Source of the DNA: Tritrichomonas musculus
Taxonomy: Eukaryota > Parabasalia > Tritrichomonadida > Tritrichomonadidae
Assembly: GCA_039105265.1 (NCBI GenBank)
Contig: JAPFFF010000011.1
Coordinates: forward strand, 5,456,001-5,520,000
Direction of reading: 5' to 3'
Length of the DNA stretch: 64,000 bases
The notes under the pieces were generated by a model that was not told the DNA's origin, searched no databases, and worked only from the letters and a program-made list of their open reading frames with translations. Within the stretch, counting starts at the first letter, position 1, and each line of letters opens with the position of its first letter. A program made the translations under genes and the position numbers. Below are positions 36,696 to 47,059 of this stretch, in pieces.

Positions 36696-39587
36696 ATGTT
36701 CAGTATAGAACAGAGTGGATTTTCAATAAAAGCGGCCACTATCGACGAGTTACTGATTGAATACATCAAAAGGTATGCATGCATGTGTCATGCCAAGTGC
36801 GAAGTACCTTCTGGGTCCAATGGCTCGAATATAACTGGTCCCAACCAGGAGCAAATCAAGGAACTCATTACGAGTACAGTTGGTGAGCATCTCGAAAAAT
36901 ATGCCTTAGCCAAGGACCTTGAGTCATATGCTTTGCAAACCCAGCTATTCGACTATGTGAAAACCGAGGATTTCAATACGGAGATGCTGAAGTATGCGCT
37001 ATCTAAGGACTTGCAATCGTATGCCAGTAGTGCAGATGTGGAGAATGCCATTGGGGAATTACGTGATTACATCGTCAAAAACTGTGCACTATCTACTGAA
37101 ATACCTGAGGTCCCTGAGAACATCGTTACGAGTGATTCATTGAGTACAGCTTTGGAACCATATGTGAAGACTCAGGACTTACCAGATATGTCCGAGTATG
37201 TGAAGACTCAGGACTTACCAGATATGACCAAGTATGCACTCGCTGAAGATATCCCGGAGATACCCACTGATTTGGTTAATGGATCTACACTGAGTACTGC
37301 ATTGAGTACTGCGTTGGAACCGTATGCGAAGCTTGCGAACTTAAGTGAGTACGCGAAGACCCAGGACTTGCCAGATATGTCCGAGTATGTGAAGACCCAG
37401 GACCTCCCGGAGATACCCACAGATTTGGTTAATGGATCTACACTGAGTACAGCTTTGGAACCATATGCTTTGACAACAGATATGACCCATGCTATTGATC
37501 AAGTGAAGAGCGATATCCCAGAGATTATCGAGGGGCAAACAACAATTCAATTCACAATCGTCAATAATACAATCCCCGATTTGGATTACGACACATATCA
37601 TACACTGATTGAGCAATATGGGTTGGATATTGTCTCATCAGACAGTTACTATACGGCCCATTATGTTCACGCGGACTATTCGTACAATGACGATGATGAT
37701 CAACCCTCTCAGATACTGCATATCGACGGAAGTAGTTCTGGTCTATGGATACTGTATCACTCCCATGAATTAATCAATCCAGGAACTGGTGATACACCGG
37801 AAATACTATCATGTTCAATAACCAAAACTGTCGAACCAACCGACAAAAACGCTTATTCAGCTAGATACGTGTCGAACACTTATGCTCTCAAAGCGGATAT
37901 CCCGGAGATACCCACTGATTTGGTTAATGGATCTACACTGAGTACTGCGTTGGAACCATATGCCAAAACCCAGGACTTACCAGATATGACCAAGTATGCA
38001 CTCACAACAGATATCCCGGAGATACCCACTGATTTGGTTAATGGATCTACACTGAGTACTGTGTTGGAACCATATGCGAAGACCCAAGACTTGCCAGATA
38101 TGACCAAGTATGCGAAGACCCAAGACTTACCAGATATGACCAAGTATGCACTCTCAACAGATATCCCAGAGATACCCACCGATTTGGTTAATGGATCTAC
38201 ACTGAGTACAGCTTTGGAACCATACGCGAAGACTCAGGACTTGCCAGATATGACCAAGTATGCACTCACAACAGATATACCAAAAGAGTATTTCACTGAT
38301 ATCAGTGGAGAGGTTTATATCAAAGACCCAAACAACATCCTGACATTGGGTGGAGCCAATCAGACATGTAGTGATGCACCTCTCATGGTCATGAAACCAA
38401 ATCATTCTCGCAATACCAGAATATTTAGCATTGGCAATCAACTGGATAGCTCGAAGGAGCGATGGTTAGATTTCGATATTGATGCAAACAGTGATACAGC
38501 GACCATCAAATACAATGAAATAACTGCATTGGAGATTACTCGATCAAAAGTTTGTGTTATGAATGCATGTGATGTAGACGGTAATGCCTATGCAAAAACC
38601 CAGGACTTACCAGATATGTCCAAGTATGCACTCACAACAGATATCCCAGCACCAGTTGACTTGACACCATATTATACCAGTACCCAGGCTGATGAGAAGT
38701 ATGCATTGAAGTCGAGTGCTGTTACAGATGAGCAGCTAATAAAAAGGTGTGCCATTGATTGCAGTCCAATTGCGGAGGGGTCCTCGGATATATCAATTCG
38801 TTATCTAAAACTTGTAGATAATGTGATTAAACTGGAATACATAGTAAGTGAATATGCACTATGTTGTGAAATAAGGGTGTTATTCCGTGATACAGATGGA
38901 AATCCCCATAACATAGTAATAGTATTACATCAGAGGACTGTGTATTTCGACAATTTCAAATTCCCACTATATTATGAAGGCACTGATGATATAACATCAA
39001 GTCCACTTACATATAGCTTCCCAATAGGTGGATATCCCTGGACAACTACTCAGGAATTATTAAATGCTAGACAACTATATTCAAGACAAATCATGTCCCG
39101 AGGGTATTTAGCAACATTCAAGGCTGCTATTTACGGTGCACAATCCAACACAACCATCACCCACTACTCCCCAATCGAGTTATCGGTTAACACCATCACC
39201 GATTTCGTCATTGGAGCCCCAGTATATATGACCGGTAAGGTATATCATCGTGAGGACTCGAAATGGGTCCCTAGCACTGAAGCTGACACCACTGATTGCA
39301 TATGTAGTGTGAAGACCACTGGCACCTGGAAGGAGTATGTTGGTATATGCGTGAGAATCGATGAAGCCAATAGTTGTATCACATTCGCCACTCATGGGGA
39401 TTACATGGTTAAGGTCGAGGACTCCTCATGCTATTCCATTGGGGATGAGGTATTCATCGATAACGCTGATAACAAATTGAAGATACTCACTGGTGAGACC
39501 GCGATAACCTCAAAAATAAATCGTATGACAGTGGGCATCATAACTGGTATCATCAACGGATCCACATTAGCCGTATTCAAATCATAG
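36696..39587 (+). CDS. Fibre-like protein, long-shaft form (963 aa)
   Basis: Head as in Mav-B fibres; shaft extended to many YAKTQDLPDM.KYAL..DIPEIPTDL units in two arrays (about 150-270 and 395-530); shared block EGQTTIQFTI... between them; a further globular block (FTDISGEVYIKDPNNILTL, about 530-640); a block (ALKSSAVTDEQLIKRCAID to FKAAIYGAQ) shared with the Mav-F fibre; and the common C-terminal domain. Repeat number differs from 20207. Receptor role inferred. Its end overlaps the polymerase end by 11 nt. Confidence 0.75.
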   Translation: MFSIEQSGFSIKAATIDELLIEYIKRYACMCHAKCEVPSGSNGSNITGPNQEQIKELITSTVGEHLEKYALAKDLESYALQTQLFDYVKTEDFNTEMLKYALSKDLQSYASSADVENAIGELRDYIVKNCALSTEIPEVPENIVTSDSLSTALEPYVKTQDLPDMSEYVKTQDLPDMTKYALAEDIPEIPTDLVNGSTLSTALSTALEPYAKLANLSEYAKTQDLPDMSEYVKTQDLPEIPTDLVNGSTLSTALEPYALTTDMTHAIDQVKSDIPEIIEGQTTIQFTIVNNTIPDLDYDTYHTLIEQYGLDIVSSDSYYTAHYVHADYSYNDDDDQPSQILHIDGSSSGLWILYHSHELINPGTGDTPEILSCSITKTVEPTDKNAYSARYVSNTYALKADIPEIPTDLVNGSTLSTALEPYAKTQDLPDMTKYALTTDIPEIPTDLVNGSTLSTVLEPYAKTQDLPDMTKYAKTQDLPDMTKYALSTDIPEIPTDLVNGSTLSTALEPYAKTQDLPDMTKYALTTDIPKEYFTDISGEVYIKDPNNILTLGGANQTCSDAPLMVMKPNHSRNTRIFSIGNQLDSSKERWLDFDIDANSDTATIKYNEITALEITRSKVCVMNACDVDGNAYAKTQDLPDMSKYALTTDIPAPVDLTPYYTSTQADEKYALKSSAVTDEQLIKRCAIDCSPIAEGSSDISIRYLKLVDNVIKLEYIVSEYALCCEIRVLFRDTDGNPHNIVIVLHQRTVYFDNFKFPLYYEGTDDITSSPLTYSFPIGGYPWTTTQELLNARQLYSRQIMSRGYLATFKAAIYGAQSNTTITHYSPIELSVNTITDFVIGAPVYMTGKVYHREDSKWVPSTEADTTDCICSVKTTGTWKEYVGICVRIDEANSCITFATHGDYMVKVEDSSCYSIGDEVFIDNADNKLKILTGETAITSKINRMTVGIITGIINGSTLAVFKS

Positions 39588-40780
39588 TGTAGTCCCCTGA
39601 TGTGAGTCCGTGGATGAATGGGGCACAGGATTGGTTCTCGAGGACAATCATTTTGGTGTGAGTCCCGGTGAGAGCATTCTTGTTTACTGTGATCTTGGAC
39701 ATCGTCATCTCACTGATTTTGTTATTGCAAGTCATACCTGGAGGTGCTGAGAGTTTGCGCATCATCTGCAGATTGATATTTTTGCCAACCTTCACACCAC
39801 CATTGTCGATGATGTCCTTGTAATCATCACTTGTAATACGGTTTTTCTTGAGGGAGACCCCCTTGAGTTTGAGTGCCTTGGTAACCGAACCACTATTGAA
39901 TATGGTGTAGCACTTGGGGGCCAACGCTATCATATTCTCACCATATTTCTCAATGCAGAGACCCAGTATTTTCTTCTCATCAGCGATTGTGTTTATATTG
40001 GGATTCGGCATGAACTTATATATGTTCTCATCATAGAATGCCCTATTCTTGATGATGTATTTGAACTCTTGATCGGACCCCTTGGTGTCATCACCAGCAA
40101 CCGCAAAATACGCACTATCAGTATCCCCCTCTATGAAATGGAATCGCTCCACATCAAGGCACTTGTACATGAACTCGTATATGAATGTGAGATACCAGAA
40201 TTTGGCGTTATCTAGAGTCCAGAATGATTCCTGAAGGCATGTCGTGCATTTGAAGCTCTTTGGGTTCATCTGGAGTAGATAGTTGTCATCACTCAATTTG
40301 GTGCCACTGACATAGTTGTCGTAGATGATATTCTGGAAGGTCTTATCGCGTGAGCATATCTTGATTTTGGAGAACTTCTCGGTGTTCATACCATCGTACC
40401 CATATGAGCCATTCATGCTGATCTTGTAGAACTTCTCATTGCCATGCTCAGATCCAGAGATGATATCCTGACGGCGTTTCATGAACTCGCTAACGAATGG
40501 GTTGAATCCACGATGAGCCTCGTATGTGGTGAGACTCTTGATATCCTCGATGACAAGTCCATGGTCGAGGAGGAACCAGAGGTAGTAATTCGAGAATGTC
40601 TGATAGGTACCCATTGTATCAACACTCATGGTCAGCTTCCGTTCAGTTTTGTCAACTGATGGGAGCTTATTGCGAGTCATGTAGTTGTGCATATATGGGC
40701 CAATTGTGGCCTCATCATTGGTGATATCGAAATTGCGAAATACAGGTGGGAAATTGATGAAGTAGTTGATTTTGGATATT
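39577..40780 (-). CDS. DNA polymerase B, C-terminal part (Mav-C)
   Basis: About 400 codons, over 90 percent identical to the end of the Mav-B polymerase, with KISMNGSYG and GDTDSAYFAV. It begins at the Mav-D terminus, the target lying in the codons for SKINYFINFPP. The segments before the KISMNGSYG motif and near the C terminus differ in short inserts from Mav-B. Confidence 0.85.
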
Positions 40781-41247
40781 AGTAGTGATAGTGTATCAAT
40801 AATCGGGACCAGATAAATTCCCACTTAAAACGCTTTAAAAGGCCCCTTTTTGGCCCCCTTCTAAATATCAAAAATAGCATACACCCACAGCACCATATTC
40901 TGAACCTGCATTTGACCCCACATTCGGACCCATATTCGGGGGCCACATAGAGTTCCCCATTTTGTGCCCATACCGCATACTACCCCAAAACGCCTTTAAA
41001 TGGCCCATATTCGGGCCCATACAAATTCCAAAAATAGTCCACCTATGGACCACCTATAGCCCACTTATGGCCAACATATGGGACTACCTATGGACCACCT
41101 ATGGCCAACATATGGGACCACCTATGGCCCACCTATAGCCCACTTATGGCCCACCTATGGGACCACTTATGGGACCACCTATAGCCCATACTGAATTCCA
41201 AAAATAACGCGATTCTCAAACCAATTCGATTTTTTATCCAGTTAGAA
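40781..41247. repeat. Left terminal region of Mav-D with minisatellite
   Basis: Inverted counterpart of the Mav-B terminus. 40781-41040 aligns with 30545-30797; 41036-41190 is a longer array of about 12-bp units around CCACCTATGGCCCA. No gene seen. Confidence 0.75.
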
Positions 41248-41550
41248 ATGAATTCAGCAACAGCTGCCATACCACAACTCTCCACTGTCGAAGCTAATGG
41301 TGTCAAACTCGATTACCTCGAACGCGTCATCCTCAAGAAATACCCCCAATGGAAATCCCTTGCATTCGACTACCACAACGACGATGATTTCATGGACGAT
41401 CTCATCGACACAATATCAAATTTTGAAACCGATTTGGAATCCCTTCGAGCCAAAATCATAGATGGTGATAGCTATGATCGCAAGGAACTCGATTTGGGGC
41501 GTATCAAGATGCTATTGAAAATACTCGCATTCTCATATGAATATGCTTGA
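41248..41550 (+). CDS. Conserved 100-aa acidic protein
   Basis: Almost identical to the protein at 30044-30346 (MNSATAAIPQLSTVEANG). Nearest gene to the terminus. Upstream context AATTCCAAAAATA and TTTTTTATCCAGTTAGAA is also shared. Function unknown. Confidence 0.65.
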   Translation: MNSATAAIPQLSTVEANGVKLDYLERVILKKYPQWKSLAFDYHNDDDFMDDLIDTISNFETDLESLRAKIIDGDSYDRKELDLGRIKMLLKILAFSYEYA

Positions 41551-41653
41551 GTATTCGATCAATCACATTCGCATTTATATTTTTGGACTCAACTCCATAT
41601 GATGTAATAACTAGCTGGTTCGCAATGCAACTCAATTTTTTATCGAATTCCAA

Positions 41654-42427
41654 ATGGAATCAACTGGGTCAAATACACCAATGGCAGCTGTTATCGAACC
41701 AATCGATGATGAGTATGAATACATCCAATATAATGATAAGCTCCGTTTGATACATTCCATTAAGGATGATATGTACCAGATGCAATCGATTCTCAATGCA
41801 TGCAATTCCAAGAAGCAGGCTTATCGATGGAGGCAACTCGCTGAAACCAATGAAATACTCGATGAATTATCGGCACAGCAAAATTGCTGTCCCGAGGATT
41901 TGGTGCAAAATCGAGTAAATATTGGTAATTCCCATTTGCAAGGTATATACATTCACCGACTACTGGTCAATGATGTTGCATGCTGGGCAAGTCGAAAGTA
42001 TGCCATATATATTGCTCAGCTTTTGGATGCTCATTTTGAGAAGCAACGCGAGCAGATGGATAACAAAATCAATGACCTCACTACAAGGGCTGTCCCCAAG
42101 GATCACAAAAATAGCTACCGATATATGATATGGCTTGAGGATCTTCCCAAAGATAAGGATTCTGTGGTACTCCATCTCGTTCGTCGCAACAAGCATTCAT
42201 GGAGGCAGGTCAGTAGGATATATCAAGATAAGAAGAAGCGCTGGATATTTATTGATGACCTACCCATCGCAATGACCCCGAATGAAGATATCAAGCGAAT
42301 GGCCAAAGCTATGTTCAAAGGGGATGATGTCACTGTAGGTGGTACCAGGATTACCATCAAAAGATCATGCCTTAATGATTTTCACACAGCAGTGGACAAA
42401 TATTTCACAACCACAATGCAATCATAA
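41654..42427 (+). CDS. KilA-N domain protein, variant specificity region
   Basis: 257 aa. Residues 1-50 and 138-257 match the Mav-B protein almost residue for residue; between them sequence and length differ, though the KilA-N pattern IYIHRLLVNDVACWASRKY remains. A 24-nt palindrome (41871-41894) lies at the position equivalent to those in the other two KilA-N genes. Probably a DNA-binding regulator. Confidence 0.8.
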   Translation: MESTGSNTPMAAVIEPIDDEYEYIQYNDKLRLIHSIKDDMYQMQSILNACNSKKQAYRWRQLAETNEILDELSAQQNCCPEDLVQNRVNIGNSHLQGIYIHRLLVNDVACWASRKYAIYIAQLLDAHFEKQREQMDNKINDLTTRAVPKDHKNSYRYMIWLEDLPKDKDSVVLHLVRRNKHSWRQVSRIYQDKKKRWIFIDDLPIAMTPNEDIKRMAKAMFKGDDVTVGGTRITIKRSCLNDFHTAVDKYFTTTMQS

Positions 42428-42469
42428 GTACATTCGTCAAAATCCCTGGAACAGTCGAAAATAATATTT

Positions 42470-42477
42470 TATTTTTG
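42470..42477 (+). promoter_or_regulatory. TATTTTTG motif before 184-aa gene
   Basis: TATTTTTG ends 6 nt before the ATG, reading TATTTTTGCATAAATG; identical at the Mav-B copy. Confidence 0.5.
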
Positions 42478-42482
42478 CATAA

Positions 42483-43037
42483 ATGGATACTGATACAGCT
42501 ACTGGTACAGATACTGGTACAGCAACTGATACAGCTACTGATACAGCAACTGATGCTGAGATACTCCTAAAGATCGTAGATGGTATCACCGATTTGCGCC
42601 GAGATGTCAAGCATTTGATTAAGCGTATGAACCATAAACGCAAACCATCTGCTGATACCCCAAAGGCTGAAGCACATATCAACACCACTCAGGATACTAC
42701 TCAGGATGCAAATGACTCACCTCCTGAGACTCCATCTATTGAACATCCTCGTCCTCGTTTAAATCGCACCCATATATTCAATCGAAGCAAGTTCCTGGAT
42801 ATTGGGGATCACGACCGATTGATCCAATATGTCACATCACAGGCAGTAATCGATGCGATCTCCCAAGCAGAACCTCATAAACGCGTATCCCTATTGCGTA
42901 GACTCATACGCGATAACATAAAGTTGAGTATCTCCATGTATATGACCCAAAAACTAATCAACACCCATATGCCTATAAACGGTCCCCCAAGGGAAACAGA
43001 TCCAGACCCAGATGAGATCGATACAACCGATTTCTAA
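42483..43037 (+). CDS. Conserved 184-aa protein with DT-repeat start
   Basis: Same length as the copy at 28563, with only a few differences. The Thr/Asp repeat and the C-terminal KFLDIGDHDRLIQYV domain are kept. Followed by the structured block and polymerase. Confidence 0.7.
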   Translation: MDTDTATGTDTGTATDTATDTATDAEILLKIVDGITDLRRDVKHLIKRMNHKRKPSADTPKAEAHINTTQDTTQDANDSPPETPSIEHPRPRLNRTHIFNRSKFLDIGDHDRLIQYVTSQAVIDAISQAEPHKRVSLLRRLIRDNIKLSISMYMTQKLINTHMPINGPPRETDPDPDEIDTTDF

Positions 43038-43485
43038 CCGTAGTCCAAAAATATTTTTGCAAAAACCGACCCCATGATGGATGCGTAATGCATTCTCTAG
43101 AGGAACCAATATACGGACCCGGGATTGCACATCAATCCCTCAAGGAAAATACCTGCATCCACCATGAGGCTGGTTGGGGTTGCAAATGCCGGCAAATGCC
43201 CGTATTACCCCATAATCCACAAGTAATAGCTTACCCAAGGTGTTTAGTGCGCTTGGGCTCTATCACAAATATGGACCGGAAATAATACGAAAAATCGGTA
43301 TGGCAGTGGATCGAACCTATGCCTGCCGCCGAAGCTGGGAGACATCCTTCTTGATCCAACAACTATACCAGTTAGCGCTAACACATATATGATTCCGATT
43401 TGCTATTTAATCGAATAAAATTCAAAAATAGTATGTCATCAACTGCGTTGCGATGATTATTTTTGTATTTTTACCAATGGGGTAA
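43038..43485. ncRNA. Conserved structured noncoding block upstream of polymerase
   Basis: Inverted copy of 28089-28562. The long stem is 43064-43084 with 43155-43175, the inner hairpin GGGATTGcacatCAATCCC is at 43121-43139, TTTTTGCAAAAA at 43054-43065. The tRNA-like part (43297-43369 on the minus strand) is exactly 73 nt here and lacks the 27-nt double hairpin. ATTATTTTTG precedes the polymerase start. Confidence 0.4.
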
Positions 43486-46197
43486 ATGAGTAAGATTACT
43501 AATTGGAATTTCGATAAAAAGGTTCTACCCACAGACACCGTCAGAGACTATATCGATATCATCAATGAGGAGTTCGATGGGGGTATCTCAACCAACAGCC
43601 CATATGTTGGACAGCTGAGCAGTCTCATAAAGTTCCTGAATGAGAACTCATTTGTAGCTCACACTGGTTTTGATACCGATAATAAGCTCAAGGAATCAGA
43701 TCTTGAAACATTCATCAGACGACTGAGGCTTACGCGTGCTGAGCAGGAGCGTCTCGAGAAATTGGGATTGGAAGGTGCTGAACGCTTACTGAATAGCAAG
43801 ATTATTACTAAGAATTTTGCTAGAAATATTCAAGCCACAAATACTGTTGACGCTTATATCGATATCGCTAATGAGGAGTTCGATGGCAATATCCCATACG
43901 ACACACCATATAATGAACGACGGAACGGTTTCATAAAGTTCCTAAATGACAATGCATTCGTATATCGTACTGGGTTTGATCGCGATTACTATCTCGAGGA
44001 ATCCCATTTTGAGAAATTCTTTGAGAGACTGCGTGATGAACAAGAGGATGAGCTGCTGAGGGATGCAACTAACAAGAATCTGATTGCACTTGAGGAGGTC
44101 AGACTTGAACGTGAACTTGCTAAGAAATCGGAACAGGAGCGTATTGAACAGGAACGTCTCCAGAAGCGGGAACGGAAACAGGCTGAGAAATTGAAACGCG
44201 ATCGATTGAAACAGAAGCAGGAACAGGAGAAGAAACTGGAGCGTGAAAAGCATCGCAAGATTAGTACTAAGAATTTCGCTAAACGTATTATACCCGAGGA
44301 AACTGTTGAAGAATATATCGATAAGGCCAATGAGGAGTTCGATGCCAACATCCAATTCCACAACACATCATATAATGAACGACTGAACAGTTTCGTAAAG
44401 TTCCTGAATGATAATTTATTTGTATATCGCACCGGTTTTGATCGCGATTATCATATCAAGGAATCAGATCTTGATACATTTTTCGAGAGACTTGAGACTG
44501 AACGCCGTGCAGCCGTAGATAATGATTACTTCAATAATTTCAATAGAGATGATTACAAGATTGAGGACAACATTGATGAACGCCAGCAATTGAATACCTG
44601 GATTAAGTTCATTCAGCAATTAGATGATGAACACAAAGCATATTCATATTTCAACAAGTATTATCCCGAGTATCTCGATAGAGCTGAAATACAAGATATA
44701 CTCCGAGACAGGACTAAGGTTACAAAACTGAATCATATTATCGGTAGTAACGCTAGTATTGATGATAACAAAGCATATTCCTATTTCAACAAATATTTCC
44801 CCGAGTATATCGACAGAACTGAAATACATAATATACCCCGAGACAGGACTAAGGTTACAAAACTGGTCCATATTATCAATGATTCCCCCAAGGCCCCCGA
44901 AAATATTGATGATCTCCCCAAGGACCCTGAAAATAATGAAATACTCGATTACCTCAGTGAGTTCGGTCATCAGTTCAAATCGAAACACACCGATTTCCTC
45001 ATGGTGAATGAACCTGATAGCTATGATAGGGCTGTTGAGGCTTGGCGATCATATGTCAAATATGCTGATAGTGATTACAAGGAGCGAGAGGATATCGATA
45101 CCTATGAGCCAATATACATATACTACTTCAACTCGATATCCTCATTGAACACCATATATGACGGATTGCAACAGGTCTATAAGCGTGAGGTAAAACCATT
45201 CAAAATCTATTTCCAACTCTCGGGTGTATTTGAGACCCCCTATGCTGAGAAAGTGTTTGGGTATTCATGTGAATATGCAGCTAGGGAAATCAATTGGAAC
45301 AACTATAAATCGGCTATCCCAATTGTGGTTCGTGATGAGCAATCGCTTGATATCGTGAAGTACTATATTGAATCAGTACTACACTCATATGAGACCTCAA
45401 CATCTGGAACCAAGTTGATTATGGTAGGATCAGTCTCATTCACGGTATCTCGAATGGTCAAGGTTAGTGGTCCAATCAAGGATTTACCTCCTGAGATCAA
45501 AAATAGCAAATTCATCATCACGGACAATGCTGATGACAATCTATGTTGGTACCGATTTCTGGCTGCATGTCTAGATGACCATCTGGTTGACCCTGAATCT
45601 GGTTGCAAAACTAAGCACCGTACACAGGCAGCTAGGAAGCTCCTATGCGAGGATCACAATATAGTGTATTCTACTAAGCCATCTCAAGATGCAATCGACC
45701 TCCTGAACAACTATCCGGGTACATCAATTGAATCCATGAAGGCATCTGCCGAGAAGCATCACTTGAATGTGGACATCTATGAGTACTTGGAGGATCTCAA
45801 AGTTTATAACCTTCAGGACCAATGGAAATACAATGAGGACAACTCATTTAGGAAATCCGCATTGCTGTACACCCAAAATCGAATCATCCACATAATGTAC
45901 ATCAGGAATGCTGAGAAGCTGACCAACATCCATATCTGTCCAAAGTGTGGTTCATATGCCCATTACGGTCATTACAACATGAAGTGTTTCGAGAACCATG
46001 TTAAGAACTGTGACGGGGTATTTCGAAAGCGTTTCATACCCAATCGTGAACCACTACCATACTGTCCACATATACTCAGCAATCCTGTGTACGAATATTG
46101 CTTAGCCTATGGTCTCGAATGGAAACCCAACATATATTACATCACCTACGATTTCGAAACTGTTGAACAGCCTGTGAATGCATCTTTGAACTTGTTT
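43486..46197 (+). CDS. DNA polymerase B, N-terminal half (Mav-D)
   Basis: About 900 codons from MSKITNWNFDKKVLPT to just after exonuclease motif DFETVEQ, where Mav-E is inserted. N-terminal helical repeats (three) and the charged coil are present but only about three-quarters identical to Mav-B, while residues after EILDYLSEFGHQ are nearly identical. A segment of about 46 residues (KAYSYFNKY.PEY.DR.EI) is duplicated here and single in Mav-B. Confidence 0.85.
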
Positions 46198-46322
46198 AGT
46201 AGTATATATCAGTCGGTTTCCGTCGGGCTAAAGCCCACCGTCAACACGACTAATGAACAAAAATAACATCAACGAAAAATAGAACTTTCAAAAATTTTTT
46301 ATTTTTTTATCAGCAATTTATA
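46198..46322. repeat. Left terminus of Mav-E
   Basis: AGTAGT start, then a hairpin (GGGCTAAAGCCC inside CGGT...ACCG, 46214-46240), then T-rich promoter-like sequence before 46323. Confidence 0.6.
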
Positions 46323-46529
46323 ATGTCAAACCAAGCCGAAACATTAAGCACCCTCATTAATAGAATCAATAAAAAGCTAAAAGGATGGAGACCCGCTTTA
46401 AAATACCTCTACGATAATGATGATATCATAGATGAAGTACTAAAAGAGATAAATCACTTTATTAAACAACTAAAGAAATTCAACGGACCTGAACAATTAA
46501 TAGCTGAACTTGAAGAACTCATTTATTAG
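46323..46529 (+). CDS. 68-aa protein like one LP repeat domain
   Basis: ALKYLYDNDDIIDEVLKEIN resembles LLKYLYKKCGVSDEVISNM of the LP repeats, followed by similar helices. It may be a free-standing version of that domain. Stop is 74 nt before the 151-aa gene. Function unknown. Confidence 0.5.
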   Translation: MSNQAETLSTLINRINKKLKGWRPALKYLYDNDDIIDEVLKEINHFIKQLKKFNGPEQLIAELEELIY

Positions 46530-46603
46530 ACAATTCATTTAATTCATTCTCATGCTGATGAACTTTATTTTTGTTTTTTGTTTTTTAATTTCATGATAAA
46601 GAT

Positions 46604-47059
46604 ATGTCAACACCAAAAGTTTATGATTACATTAATTCACTTATTGAAATGTTAGATGAATCAGAGAAGTTCAAACAATGTGATTTCTCAATTCTGTGTG
46701 ATAGATATCCAATACCTTGCGGAAAGGCTGCATATAAATCTAAAGTGATATACATATCATTGAAGAACAAAGATAATGCATTTAAACGATTATATTATGA
46801 TAAGATTGTTGAACTCGGGCTCGAATATATAACATTAACATCAAATGTCAGAAGAAGAATATCAACGAATTCACTTGAGTTCTTCGTTGAAGGTTCAAAT
46901 GAAGAACAATCATTTAAAGAATACAAATATTATAATTACAGTATCAGGAAAGTTAATGATAAGAAAACAAAAGAACTCATCGAACAGATGAGACAAAAAT
47001 ATAATATCAATACACCTCAACTATTTGTAGGTGTTCAACAACAAATTGTATTAGATTAA
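46604..47059 (+). CDS. Conserved 151-aa protein opposite the ATPase
   Basis: Homologue of the 149-aa protein of Mav-A: STPKVYDYINSLIEML, CDFSILC, VIYISLKN, QLFVGVQQQIVLD. Again convergent with the ATPase, overlapping by 4 nt. Function unknown. TTTATTTTTG lies about 30 nt upstream of its start. Confidence 0.7.
   Translation: MSTPKVYDYINSLIEMLDESEKFKQCDFSILCDRYPIPCGKAAYKSKVIYISLKNKDNAFKRLYYDKIVELGLEYITLTSNVRRRISTNSLEFFVEGSNEEQSFKEYKYYNYSIRKVNDKKTKELIEQMRQKYNINTPQLFVGVQQQIVLD

Larger units (their letters stand above)
30798..40780. mobile_element. Mav-C: Maverick/Polinton internal segment
   Basis: Bounded on both sides by termini of other elements: Mav-B lies in its coiled-coil gene and Mav-D in its polymerase gene. 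Contents: coiled-coil, 75-aa, 77-aa, integrase, 110-aa, SR, LP, fibre, polymerase end. No capsid or ATPase lies in this part; they may lie beyond the insertions. Genes inside look whole. Confidence 0.8.
40781..46197. mobile_element. Mav-D: Maverick/Polinton element, left part
   Basis: Starts AGTAGTGATAGTGTATC right after GATATT of the Mav-C polymerase gene (candidate target duplication). Contents: terminal repeat, 100-aa protein, KilA-N, 184-aa protein, structured block, polymerase N-terminal half; then Mav-E is inserted. A near mirror image of the Mav-B end (25.6-30.8 kb), highly similar, so both copies are young. Confidence 0.85.

Noticed and set aside
43088-43285. 65-codon frame in the structured block
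   Set aside because: Not kept in the Mav-B copy despite near identity; the block looks noncoding.
13426-46190. CRISPR array
   Set aside because: The short repeats present are minisatellites or coding repeats with no spacers of regular length and no cas genes.
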